Below are positions 46,077 through 57,103 of a stretch of 64,000 bases of DNA, piece by piece. The notes beneath the pieces are model-generated. The model was not told where the DNA came from, did not search any database, and worked only from the letters and a program-made list of their open reading frames with translations. The DNA comes from Labrys wisconsinensis. GTDB taxonomy: Bacteria; Pseudomonadota; Alphaproteobacteria; Rhizobiales; Labraceae. Numbering within the stretch: the stretch's first letter is position 1; each line of letters begins with the position of its first letter. The stretch is from positions 62,001 through 126,000 of the forward strand of contig NZ_JAUSVX010000006.1 of assembly GCF_030814995.1 (NCBI RefSeq), given 5' to 3'. Made by a program: the position numbers and the translations under genes.

Positions 46077-46396
46077 CGAACCTCCTTCGCCCTTTGCAGG
46101 GCCAACTCGATTTCGCGGCGCGGGGTCTTCTGGGTCTTTTTCGCGAAGACCCGGACAATCACGACACGCTGGCCTGTGGCGGTGACATAGGCCGCACGGG
46201 CGATACCGTCCTTGCCCTTCAGTCGCATTTCCCAGAGAACACCCTGGAGGTGTTTCACATAAGGTTCGTGCACCTCGTGCAATCCGCCGGCCTCGATAAG
46301 CCGCGAAATGCGCAGGAAGCTTGCCACGATGTCGCGCGGGAGCGCCTCAAGCTCCGCCCGCACATCGGCATTCAGAAAACTGACGGTCCAAGGTAT
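46073..46396 (-). CDS. HigB/Gp49-like (RelE superfamily) toxin with missing canonical start codon
   Basis: The 107-residue conserved region begins PWTVSFLNADVRAELEALP and continues with LEVHEPYVKHLQGVLWEMR-type RelE-fold sequence and VIVRVFAKKTQKTPRREIELALQRAKE. Homologues normally begin MxWTV; here the codon is ATA (46394-46396), with no in-frame ATG, GTG or TTG close by. The nearest in-frame ATG, at 46465, has no ribosome site. I report the span of homology; translation might begin at ATA, upstream, or not at all. Confidence 0.8.
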   Translation of the reverse strand: MPWTVSFLNADVRAELEALPRDIVASFLRISRLIEAGGLHEVHEPYVKHLQGVLWEMRLKGKDGIARAAYVTATGQRVVIVRVFAKKTQKTPRREIELALQRAKEVR

Positions 46397-46403
46397 TCCG
46401 AGA

Positions 46404-46431
46404 AATATATCTTTTTTGCAATAACGGGCAA
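46404..46431 (-). promoter_or_regulatory. Promoter of the HigBA-like operon
   Basis: On the minus strand TTGCCC (46431-46426) and TATATT (46409-46404) are separated by 16 bp in an AT-rich block. The predicted start of transcription falls at or next to the ATA codon of the toxin, so the mRNA would be essentially leaderless. Confidence 0.6.
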
Positions 46432-46588
46432 GCGGCCTTCCTTTTCTTTTCGTCGGCAGCTGCATCGATGCCGTCGTGAAGGCAGGCCCTCGCGACGGCT
46501 GCATCGGAAAGGGGATTGGGCGATCGTGCGCCTGCAACGGGGCCGATGCAGGTTGGGGTGGGGTGATGTCAGACGACCTCGCCGTCCC

Positions 46589-49261
<2,673 letters not shown>

Positions 49262-49618
49262 GCTTCACCTCTCCCACGCGGCCATCGTCCGAACCCTGTC
49301 CGGGGACCGGACGGACATGCCGCAGTTCCGAAGGCTCCGGCCGGCATGCGCAGGGGCTGATCCCCTCGCGCGCCGGCCGGGCAGTGGTTGCCGGCAGGCT
49401 TTTCACAGCGCGACGCGAATTGCAATTGCTATGTGCGGACGGCCGGCGTGATTTGCGCAAATCCTCACAACCCTGCGTAATGGGTTGGCATTGCTGATCT
49501 TTTGTCTGACAAGACTCTGCCGGGCGTGGCAGCGGCATGCGCCGGCCGCGCCGGACATTCCGCTTGCGTTCCCCGCCGTGCGGCAGGACAAACGCCTCGG
49601 TTGTCCCCGGAGATGCGC
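49262..49618. other. Divergent spacer between ppdK and the AcuI-like gene
   Basis: The 357-bp gap contains no credible gene. An AT-richer part near 49420-49510 (GCAATTGCTATGTG, TTGATCTTTTGTCTG-like sequence) probably carries promoters. No ribosomal or riboswitch motif was recognised. Confidence 0.5.
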
Positions 49619-50605
49619 ATGCCCACCTTCAAGGCCCTCGTCGTGACCAAGCCGGACACCGGCTATGCCTGCGACTTCGCCGAGTTCGACGAGCAGGACC
49701 TGATGGAGGGCGACGTCACCGTCCGCATCACCCATTCCACCGTCAACTACAAGGACGGCCTGGCCATCACGGGCAAGAGCCCGGTGGTGCGGCGCTTCCC
49801 GATGATTCCGGGCGTCGATTTCGCCGGCGAGGTTACCGCCTCCACCCACAAGGACTGGCGGCCCGGCGACCATGTCGTGCTCAACGGCTTCGGCGTCGGC
49901 GAGACCCATCTCGGCGGCTATGCCGAGAAGGCGCGGATCAAGGGCGACTGGCTGGTGCCGCTGCCCTACGGCCTCAGCCATGCCCAGGCCATGGCCATCG
50001 GCACGGCCGGCTACACCGCCATGCTCTGCCTGATGGCCCTGGAGGCCCATGCCATCGCGCCGAGCCGCGGCCCGGTGCTGGTGACCGGCGCCGCCGGCGG
50101 CGTCGGCTCGGTGGCGGTAGCCCTGCTGGCCAAGGCCGGCCACGAGGTGGTCGCCTCGACCGGGCGCACGGAGGAGGCGGACTATCTCAAGGACCTCGGC
50201 GCCGCCGAGGTGATCGACCGGGCCGAGCTCACCGGCAAGGTCCGCCCGCTCGGCAAGGAGCGATTCGCCGGCGTGGTCGACACCGTCGGCTCGACCACGC
50301 TCGCCAATGCCCTGTCGATGACGAAGTATGGCGGCGCCGTCGCGGCCTGCGGCCTCGCCGGCGGCATGGACCTGCCGGCGACGGTCGCCCCCTTCATCCT
50401 GCGCGGGGTGTCGCTGCTCGGCGTCGACTCGGTGATGTGCCCCCTGGTGGTGCGCAAGGAGGCCTGGCGCCGCCTCGGCAACGAGCTCGACCGCGGCAAG
50501 CTCGCGGCCATGACCAGCACCGTGCCCTTCGCCGAGGTCAAGGAGGTGGCGGCCCGCATCCTGGAAGGCCGCACGCGCGGGCGCGTGGTGGTCGAGATCG
50601 GCTGA
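49619..50605 (+). CDS. AcuI/YhdH-type acrylyl-CoA reductase (MDR family)
   Basis: This 328-residue zinc-less medium-chain reductase has [31 protein letters not shown] (about 36-66) and a Rossmann [65 protein letters not shown] in the C-terminal part is diagnostic of the YhdH/AcuI quinone-reductase-like family. The family reduces acryloyl-CoA to propionyl-CoA with NADPH. No dimethylsulfoniopropionate lyase genes are adjacent, so detoxification is likely. Confidence 0.92.
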   Translation: MPTFKALVVTKPDTGYACDFAEFDEQDLMEGDVTVRITHSTVNYKDGLAITGKSPVVRRFPMIPGVDFAGEVTASTHKDWRPGDHVVLNGFGVGETHLGGYAEKARIKGDWLVPLPYGLSHAQAMAIGTAGYTAMLCLMALEAHAIAPSRGPVLVTGAAGGVGSVAVALLAKAGHEVVASTGRTEEADYLKDLGAAEVIDRAELTGKVRPLGKERFAGVVDTVGSTTLANALSMTKYGGAVAACGLAGGMDLPATVAPFILRGVSLLGVDSVMCPLVVRKEAWRRLGNELDRGKLAAMTSTVPFAEVKEVAARILEGRTRGRVVVEIG

Positions 50606-50724
50606 GGCGCGCCTGCCGAAGATGTGGAAAGCGCCGCCCGGGCGGCCCCGGGGATTTCATCGGCCGGCCGATGCCGGTATTGAGGGGCTGCCGAAGGCGA
50701 GGGCGGCCGGGCCGGAGGAGGGGA

Positions 50725-52254
50725 ATGAAGATCGAGATCGAGATGGGCAGCGTCTCCGCCCCCGGCGGAGCCGGTGGGCCGGCGATGCTCGATATCGAGG
50801 AACTCCTGGCCACCCGCCTCCTGGTGCAGGGCAATTCCGGCTCGGGCAAGTCGCATCTGCTGCGCCGGCTGCTGGAGCAGAGCGCCCCGCATGTGCAGCA
50901 GGTGATCGTCGACCCCGAGGGCGAGTTTTCCGGCCTCGCCGAGCGCTTCGGCCATGTCGTGGTCGATGCCGACCGCAGCGTCGCCGAGCTCGGCACCATC
51001 GCCGGGCGCGTGCGCCAGCACCGCGTCTCCGCCGTGCTCAACCTGGAGAGCCTCGACGCCGAGCGGCAGATGCGGGCGGCGGCGGTGTTCCTCAACGCCC
51101 TGTTCGACGCCGAGCGCGACCATTGGTACCCGATGCTGGTGGTGGTGGACGAGGCGCAGCTCTTCGCCCCCGCCGTCTCCGGCGACGTGGCCGAGGAGGT
51201 GCGCAAGCTCTCGCTCGGCGCCATGACCAACCTGATGTGCCGCGGCCGCAAGCGCGGCCTCGCCGGCATCATCGCCACCCAGCGCCTGGCCAAGCTCGCC
51301 AAGAACGTCGCGGCCGAGGCTTCCAACTTCCTGATGGGCCGCACCTTCCTCGACATCGACATGGCCCGCGCCGCCGACCTGCTCGGCCTCGACCGGCGCC
51401 AGGCCGAGACCTTCCGCGAATTGCAGCGCGGCCATTTCGTCGCCCTCGGCCCGGCCATCTCGCGCCGGCCGCTGCCGATCAAGGTCGGGCCGGTGGAGAC
51501 GCAGATGCGCGCCGCCGCGCCGAAGCTGACGCCGCTGCCCGAGCAGCCCTCGGAAGAGGCGCGCGAGCTGATCCTGGCGCCGGTCCCGGCCGCGCCGGCC
51601 CGCGCTGCGGCCGAGCGGCGGCCGAGCGTCCCGCCGCCGCTGTCGACCAACCAGATCCTCGAGCAGGTGGTGCGCAACCGTCCCGCGGCGCCCGCTGAGG
51701 AGGAGCCGGTGGTGCCCTGGGCGGAGCGTGAGGCGCTGTTCCGCCGCATCGCCTACGAGATGATGCTGGAGCCGCAGGCCCATTTCCGGCCCGAGCCTGG
51801 GCTCTACCAGGATTTCCTCGCCCGCTGCCGTCTGGAGAAGCTGCCCGGCGCCTTGCCGCTCGCCGATTTCCGGCTGCAGCTCAGCATCGCCCGCGCCGGC
51901 CTCGACCCCGCGGCCGTCGACGCCGAGGCCTGGCAGGCGGCGATCGACGTCGCCCGCCGCGTGCCGAGCGACCTGCAGGCCGTGTTCCTGATCCTCGCCG
52001 CCGCGGCGCTGCAGGGCGCCGCCTGCCCCTCCAACATGGAGCTCGCCCATCGCTGCGGCTCCCATTCGGCCGGGCGGGCCAAGAGCCAGATCCGCCACCT
52101 CGAGCGCGCCGGCTTCGTCGTCACCCGCGCCGACATGCGCGGCAACCGCATCGCCGCCATCCCGGACCTCGGCTGGGAGACGGCGCTGGGCGACCCGAAC
52201 GCGCCGGCCGCCCCGGCGGCGGTCGCCGAGGACGACATCATCGCTGCCGAATAG
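50725..52254 (+). CDS. HerA-like DUF87 ATPase with C-terminal helical region
   Basis: The 509-residue protein has Walker A GNSGSGKS (36-43), Walker B LVVVDEAQ (D142/E143), the HerA-type LMCRGRKRGLAGIIATQR, and NFLMGRTFLDIDMARAADLLGL. After a Pro-rich linker (about 255-320) comes a helical, possibly HTH-bearing region (NMELAHRCGSHSAGRAKSQIRHLERAGFVV). HerA/FtsK ATPases pump DNA; here no NurA nuclease is adjacent. Role unknown. GGAGGAGGGGA precedes the ATG. Confidence 0.85.
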   Translation: MKIEIEMGSVSAPGGAGGPAMLDIEELLATRLLVQGNSGSGKSHLLRRLLEQSAPHVQQVIVDPEGEFSGLAERFGHVVVDADRSVAELGTIAGRVRQHRVSAVLNLESLDAERQMRAAAVFLNALFDAERDHWYPMLVVVDEAQLFAPAVSGDVAEEVRKLSLGAMTNLMCRGRKRGLAGIIATQRLAKLAKNVAAEASNFLMGRTFLDIDMARAADLLGLDRRQAETFRELQRGHFVALGPAISRRPLPIKVGPVETQMRAAAPKLTPLPEQPSEEARELILAPVPAAPARAAAERRPSVPPPLSTNQILEQVVRNRPAAPAEEEPVVPWAEREALFRRIAYEMMLEPQAHFRPEPGLYQDFLARCRLEKLPGALPLADFRLQLSIARAGLDPAAVDAEAWQAAIDVARRVPSDLQAVFLILAAAALQGAACPSNMELAHRCGSHSAGRAKSQIRHLERAGFVVTRADMRGNRIAAIPDLGWETALGDPNAPAAPAAVAEDDIIAAE

Positions 52255-52290
52255 GCCGCGGCAGCCTCACAGCCCCGCGGCGCGAGGGCT

Positions 52291-53220
52291 TTACAGCCCC
52301 GCGGCGATGCCCTTGCCCTCGATCAGCCCGCGGCGCCTGGCGAGGGCGTCCCAGGCATGGTCCATGAACACCCGCACCCGGGCGGAATGCTTCAGGTCCG
52401 GATGGGTCAGGAGCCAGAGCGGCGAGGAGAGCTCGTCGAGCGGCTCGGAAATCCGCGCCAGGCTGGAGATCTGGTCGCCGATGAAGCAGGGCAGGGGCGC
52501 GAAGCCGACGCCGGCCTCGATCGCCTCGGCGACGCCGAGCACGGTGTTGAGGCGCATCACCACGCGCTCCACCGCCACCTCCCGCTCCATCCAGCGCGAG
52601 GGCTGGATATGAGCGAGGTTCTCGCCGAAGCCGACCCAGCGCCCGCCGAGCGCATCCACCATGTCGCGTCCGGCGAAGGGCGACTGGCCGTAGACCGCCC
52701 AGGCGATGACGCAGATCTTGCGGCCGACCAGCGTCTCCGGCGGCGCCGACGTCGCGCGGATCGCCACGTCGGCGTCGCGCTTGGACAGGTTGAGCGAGGC
52801 GTTGGCGATCACCACGTCGAGGCGGATGTCCGGGCACGCCTTGAGGAAGCTGGCGAAGACCGGCGTCATCAGGTGCACCATCAGCGTGTCGTTGGTGGTG
52901 ACGCGCAGATCTCCCGAGGGCTTGATGTCGCGCCCGGCGATGCGGCGCTCGAAGCTGGTGATCTCCCCGTCCATGCGCCCGGCCAGCGCCACCATCTCCT
53001 CGCCTGCGGCGGTGAGGGCGTAGCCCTGGCGGCCGCGCTCGAACAGGCGGGTGCCGAGGACCTCCTCCACGGCGTTGATGCGCCGGAACACGGTGGAATG
53101 GTTGACGCCGAGCTTCTCGGCCGCCCCGACCAGCGACTTCGCATCCGCCACCGCCTGGACATAGCGATAGTCGTCCCAGGAGGTCTGCACGCGGGAGGGG
53201 GCGGTCGGGGACGTCGTCAT
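52291..53220 (-). CDS. LysR family transcriptional regulator
   Basis: The 309-residue regulator has a Thr/Ser/Pro N-terminal extension, an HTH (AKSLVGAAEKLGVNHSTVFRRINAVEEVLGTRLF, about residues 29-62), and a type 2 periplasmic-binding effector domain. The unusual HSTVFRRI recognition helix differs from common LysR NQPAVS sequences. It is convergent with the HerA-like gene; the target is unknown. Confidence 0.9.
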   Translation of the reverse strand: MTTSPTAPSRVQTSWDDYRYVQAVADAKSLVGAAEKLGVNHSTVFRRINAVEEVLGTRLFERGRQGYALTAAGEEMVALAGRMDGEITSFERRIAGRDIKPSGDLRVTTNDTLMVHLMTPVFASFLKACPDIRLDVVIANASLNLSKRDADVAIRATSAPPETLVGRKICVIAWAVYGQSPFAGRDMVDALGGRWVGFGENLAHIQPSRWMEREVAVERVVMRLNTVLGVAEAIEAGVGFAPLPCFIGDQISSLARISEPLDELSSPLWLLTHPDLKHSARVRVFMDHAWDALARRRGLIEGKGIAAGL

Positions 53221-53342
53221 CGGCAGGCCATCTGCTTGCAATCTTGCAAACAAATGCGCCGTGACGATGACGTTGGCAAGCGCCCGTGGTGCCGGGCCCG
53301 ATCCGTGGCCGGCCTGGGCGGATATCTCCGATGATCCGGCCG

Positions 53343-54209
53343 TCAGCCGAAATGCTCGATCAGCAATTCGGTGAGGGCACGGATCTTTCGCGTGGGGTGC
53401 TGCCCCGGCGGCCGGACGACGAACAGGCCGGCCTCGGGCAGCGGATACTGCGGCATCACCGGGACCAGGGAACCCGACGCCAGGTCCTTCTCCGTCAGGA
53501 AGTCCGGCAAGGCGGCGATGCCGAGCCCGGCGACGGCTGCCGCCGCAAGCGCCGTCCCGTTATCCGCCTTGAACCGGCCCTGCGGATGAACGGCGATCGT
53601 CCTGTCTCCGTCGATGAACCGCCAGGTCTCGGTGCCTTGCAACAGGGCCTGGTGCGAGACCAGCCCTTCCGGCGTCTCGGGCGCCCCATGCTCCCTGATA
53701 TAGGCGGGACTGGCAACGAGCCTGCCATGGATGGGCCCGACGCGCCGTGCGATCAGGTTCGAGTCGCTGAGGTAGCCGACGCGGACGGCGCAGTCGAAGC
53801 CTTCTCCCACGATATCGACGAAACGATCGCTGTAGCAGGCATGCACGTGAAGGAGCGGATGCCTGCTGGCCAGGTCCGCCAGCACCGGCGCCAGATGCGT
53901 CGGGCCGAAGGATAGCGGCGCCGCAATCCGCAGGCGACCGCGCAGGTCGCCGGCGGGCAGGATCGTCTCCCGCGCGACGTCGATCTCGGCGCAGACCCTG
54001 GCCGCATGCTCGCGGAACGTGACGCCGGCCTCGGTGAGCGCCGCGCCGCGGGTGGTCCGTGCGAGAAGCTGGACGCCGAGCTCGGATTCCACCCGGATCA
54101 GCCGCCGGCTGACGATGGACTTCGAGACACCGAGCCGGCGGGCGGCCGGCGACACGCCGCCGGCATCGGCCACCTCGACAAAGGTCTGCAGGTCTTCGAG
54201 ATCCAGCAT
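53343..54209 (-). CDS. LysR family transcriptional regulator
   Basis: The 288-residue regulator has an HTH (LQTFVEVADAGGVSPAARRLGVSKSIVSRRLIRVESELG) and an effector domain with LRIAAPLSFGPTHLAPVLADLA and AVRVGYLSDSNLIARR, resembling the CrgA/DsdC-like group. It lies divergent to an LLM oxidoreductase operon separated by 195 bp, so it most likely controls that operon. Confidence 0.92.
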   Translation of the reverse strand: MLDLEDLQTFVEVADAGGVSPAARRLGVSKSIVSRRLIRVESELGVQLLARTTRGAALTEAGVTFREHAARVCAEIDVARETILPAGDLRGRLRIAAPLSFGPTHLAPVLADLASRHPLLHVHACYSDRFVDIVGEGFDCAVRVGYLSDSNLIARRVGPIHGRLVASPAYIREHGAPETPEGLVSHQALLQGTETWRFIDGDRTIAVHPQGRFKADNGTALAAAAVAGLGIAALPDFLTEKDLASGSLVPVMPQYPLPEAGLFVVRPPGQHPTRKIRALTELLIEHFG

Positions 54210-54404
54210 CGGCGTTCCAGTTTTCGCGACACAGCTTACCAGGCTGTGAGGCTACCACGCCGCCGCGCGGAACGGCATCTTGCCGTCAGCCAAAGCCGGC
54301 GAGGGCTCGCGGCGCGGCCGCTTCCCGGGATCGCCGGCGAGACGGACCTCGTGCCGCCGCCGCTGGTCGCGTCTGCCGGCTGACAACTGCGCAGGAAACG
54401 CATC

Positions 54405-55445
54405 ATGGACATCGGCATCGACAGTTTCGCGGCAATCCTCCCCGATCCCGCGACGGGCCAGCTGCCTTCGGCAACCGATCGCATGGCCGATCTCCTCGAA
54501 GAGGTCGAGGTCGCCGACCGCGTCGGGCTCGATGTGTTCGGCATCGGCGAGCACCATCGCGCCGAATTCCTGGATTCCGCGCCGGCGATCATTCTGGCGG
54601 CGGCGGCGGCCCGCACCACCAGGATCCGCCTCACGAGCGCGGTTACGGTGCTGAGCGCCGCCGATCCCGTGCGGGTCTTCCAGGAGTTCGCGACCCTCGA
54701 CCTGATCGCGAAGGGGCGCGCCGAAATCGTCGTCGGCCGCGGCTCGTTCGGCGAGGCCTATCCGCTGTTCGGTCTGAACCTGCGGGACTATGACGATCTC
54801 TTCGCGGAGAAGCTCGACCTCTTCCTCAAGCTCCGCGAGACGACCAATCTCAAATGGGAAGGCCGGTTCCGTCCGGCGCTCGAGGGCCAGGGCGTTTTCC
54901 CTCGCCCCCATCAATCGCGCTTGCCGGTCTGGCTCGGCGTCGGCGGCACGCCGGACTCCTTCGTGCGCGCCGGCATGCTGGGCCTTCCCCTGATGGTCGC
55001 GATCATCGGCGGCAGCTTCCGGCGCTTCCGCCCGCTCATCGATCTCTACCGCGAGAGCGGTCTGCGTGCCGGGCATGCGCCCGGGCAACTCAAGGTCGGC
55101 GTCCATGCGATGGGCTTCGTCGGAGAAACCACTGCCGAGGCCAAGGATGCCTTCTTCCCCGGCTGGGCGCATCTGACGGCGAAGATTGGTGGCGAGCGCG
55201 GCTGGTCGGCGCCGACGCGCCAGCAGTTCGAGGCGATGTGCAGCCCGGAAGGCGCCTTCCTCATCGGCGACCCCGCGACCGTCGCCGCCAAGATGCTCGA
55301 TGCCGGCGATGCGCTCGGCGGCATCTCGCGCATCACCTTCCAGATGAGCACCGCATCCCTCGAAACGGCGGCGATGAAGCGCTCGATCGAGCTGCTCGGA
55401 CGCGAGGTGGCGCCCATCGTCCGGGCAGCGCCGGCAAAGCCGTGA
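54405..55445 (+). CDS. LLM-class flavin-dependent oxidoreductase
   Basis: The 346-residue TIM-barrel luciferase-like monooxygenase has VADRVGLDVFGIGEHHRAEFLDSAP, RLTSAVTVLSAADPVRVFQEFATLDLIAKGRAEIVVGRGSFGEAYPLFG and a C-terminal FLIGDPATVAAKML. It resembles the 2I7G-type subfamily. The substrate is unknown. It is the first gene of a three-gene operon with an SDR and an NTF2-like protein, opposite a LysR gene. Confidence 0.92.
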   Translation: MDIGIDSFAAILPDPATGQLPSATDRMADLLEEVEVADRVGLDVFGIGEHHRAEFLDSAPAIILAAAAARTTRIRLTSAVTVLSAADPVRVFQEFATLDLIAKGRAEIVVGRGSFGEAYPLFGLNLRDYDDLFAEKLDLFLKLRETTNLKWEGRFRPALEGQGVFPRPHQSRLPVWLGVGGTPDSFVRAGMLGLPLMVAIIGGSFRRFRPLIDLYRESGLRAGHAPGQLKVGVHAMGFVGETTAEAKDAFFPGWAHLTAKIGGERGWSAPTRQQFEAMCSPEGAFLIGDPATVAAKMLDAGDALGGISRITFQMSTASLETAAMKRSIELLGREVAPIVRAAPAKP

Positions 55446-55487
55446 CGGAACCTGCGTCACCCCGCGCCATCTGAAAGGAGACACCTG

Positions 55488-56357
55488 ATGTCATCGGCAT
55501 CCCGACAGTCCGGCCGGTCCGCTGCGGTGACCGGCGCCGGCGGCGGCCTCGGCCGCGATATCGCGCTCGGGCTCGCGGCCAAAGGCTATATCGTGTTCGG
55601 CACGGCCATGTCCGCCGCGGAAGTCGGGGATCTGAAGGCCGCCTCCGGCGGGCGCGTCAGCCTGACCGTCTGCGACATGACCAGGGAACAGGCCGTGAAG
55701 GCCTGGGCCGGCGGCGTGTCCGACGCGCTCGGCAATGCCGGCCTCGACCTCCTCATCAACAATGCCGGCATCCTGACCCCGGGACCCATCGAGGTTCTGC
55801 CGCTCGACGCCATCCGGCGCGAATTCGAGGTCAATGTGTTCGGCGCGCTCTCGGTCATGAACGCCTATCTGCCGGCGCTGCGGAAGGCCCGTGGCCGCAT
55901 CGTCCAGGTCAGCACCTGGACGGCCAGCGTGCCGCTGCCCTTCAACGGGCCATCGGGCGCCTCGAAGGCGGCCATGGAGGTGTTCTCGGCCGTCTATCGC
56001 GCCGAGCTGAAGCGGTTCGGCATCGACGTCGTGGTGGCCGCGGCCGGAAACATGAGAACCGGCGGCCCGGCGAAGACGGCGGCGGCTCTCGCCCGCATTG
56101 CCGACGGCATGACGCCTGAACACCGCGCGTTGTACGCGGACGCGTTCGGAACCTTTGCCACCACCCTCAACGGCATGCAGGCGGGCGGGCTCGACTCCGT
56201 CGCGGCGGCCGCGCGCGTGATCGAGCTCGCCGAGCAGGTGCCCGCGCCCAGCCGCGCGCCGGTCGGCCCGGACGCCGACGCGATGCTTCGGGCCGCCCGC
56301 GAGAAATCCGACGCCGAACTGGATGCGCTGCGCCTCGAGATCGTCGGCCTGAGCTAG
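55488..56357 (+). CDS. SDR-family oxidoreductase lacking the catalytic tyrosine
   Basis: The 289-residue Rossmann protein has TGAGGGLGRDIA (15-26), LLINNAGILTPGP (88-100) and FEVNVFGALSVMNAYL. The usual YxxxK site reads SGASK (S156-K160), so the catalytic Tyr is Ser; changing TCG back to Tyr needs two substitutions, arguing against a single read error. Lys and the upstream Ser (S142) are kept. It may be a low-activity or binding role, or a shifted mechanism. It starts 42 bp after the LLM gene. Confidence 0.88.
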   Translation: MSSASRQSGRSAAVTGAGGGLGRDIALGLAAKGYIVFGTAMSAAEVGDLKAASGGRVSLTVCDMTREQAVKAWAGGVSDALGNAGLDLLINNAGILTPGPIEVLPLDAIRREFEVNVFGALSVMNAYLPALRKARGRIVQVSTWTASVPLPFNGPSGASKAAMEVFSAVYRAELKRFGIDVVVAAAGNMRTGGPAKTAAALARIADGMTPEHRALYADAFGTFATTLNGMQAGGLDSVAAAARVIELAEQVPAPSRAPVGPDADAMLRAAREKSDAELDALRLEIVGLS

Positions 56358-56397
56358 CGCGTCCGACCCTCCATCACGTCACAACCAGGAGTGAGCC

Positions 56398-56856
56398 ATG
56401 ATCGAGCTCGTCGACACCAGCGACACCCGTGCCGTCCGCAACAAGGACAACGTCCTTGAGTTCTATGATCTGGTGATCAACCAGAAGAAGTCGGAGGAAT
56501 TCGTGGGCCGGTTCATGACCCCCGGATATGTCCAGCACAATCCGCTCATCGCGGACGGCGCGGAAGCGCTGGGACAGTTCTTCGGTGGAATCACCAGGGA
56601 CCGCGCTGAGGCTCGCGTCATCGTCCATAAGATCATCGCCGTCGGCGACTATGTCTTCGCCCACGTGAATTTCCTGAATCTCTTCAACGACGACCCAGCG
56701 GATACCGGGATCGCCGGCGTCGACATCTACAGGATGGATGCGGAGGGAAAGGCGATCGAGCATTGGGACACATTGCAGGTCGTCGGCACCCCTGAAAACG
56801 CGGCCCCATGGCTCGCGCCGGATATCCCGCGCGCCAATCCGCACGGGATGTTCTGA
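56398..56856 (+). CDS. NTF2-like (SnoaL-type) protein
   Basis: The 152-residue protein has the NTF2 fold pattern: helical VLEFYDLVINQKKSEEFVGRFM, YVQHNPLIADGAEALGQFF, then strands VIVHKIIAVGDYVFAHVNFLN and IDIYRMDAEGKAIEHWDTLQ-type sequence. Such proteins act as small hydrolases, isomerases or binding proteins for small molecules. It is the third gene of the LLM-SDR operon, 40 bp downstream. Confidence 0.88.
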   Translation: MIELVDTSDTRAVRNKDNVLEFYDLVINQKKSEEFVGRFMTPGYVQHNPLIADGAEALGQFFGGITRDRAEARVIVHKIIAVGDYVFAHVNFLNLFNDDPADTGIAGVDIYRMDAEGKAIEHWDTLQVVGTPENAAPWLAPDIPRANPHGMF

Positions 56857-56867
56857 GCCGGAGGACC

Positions 56868-56963
56868 ATGAGCGACACGCGCGATCAGACCTGCGCGGGC
56901 GTGAGCAGGCTCGCCGGGCTCGGCATATCGCCGATCGCGCCGCTGGAAACGCTCGCGGCCTGA
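56868..56963 (+). CDS. Small 31-residue ORF at the end of the LLM operon
   Basis: ATG at 56868 sits eleven bases past the NTF2 stop behind CCGGAGGACC, a strong ribosome site. The product MSDTRDQTCAGVSRLAGLGI... ends at residue 31 with TLAA. It may be a genuine microprotein, or the start of a truncated fourth operon gene whose remainder has been lost. No homology is recognised. Confidence 0.35.
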   Translation: MSDTRDQTCAGVSRLAGLGISPIAPLETLAA

Positions 56964-57042
56964 GCCGGGCAACGCCGCCCGGTCAGCGAAGGACGCGCGG
57001 ACGCGGATCGGAAGGGCGCCGACTGACGCAGGGCGGGTTGCC

Positions 57043-57070
57043 ACCCCTCTCCCGGCCGGGAGCGGGGTTT
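57043..57070 (+). terminator. Bidirectional hairpin between the NTF2 operon and glyS
   Basis: ACCCC-T-CTCCCGG and CCGGGAG-C-GGGGT arms form a long stem with one internal mismatch at 57043-57068, followed by a short T run on the plus strand. It lies between two convergent transcription units and probably ends both, though the U-tract is weak. Confidence 0.5.
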
Positions 57071-57103
57071 CCCGCGTTGCTTCAGGCACGCGGGGACGCC
57101 GCC

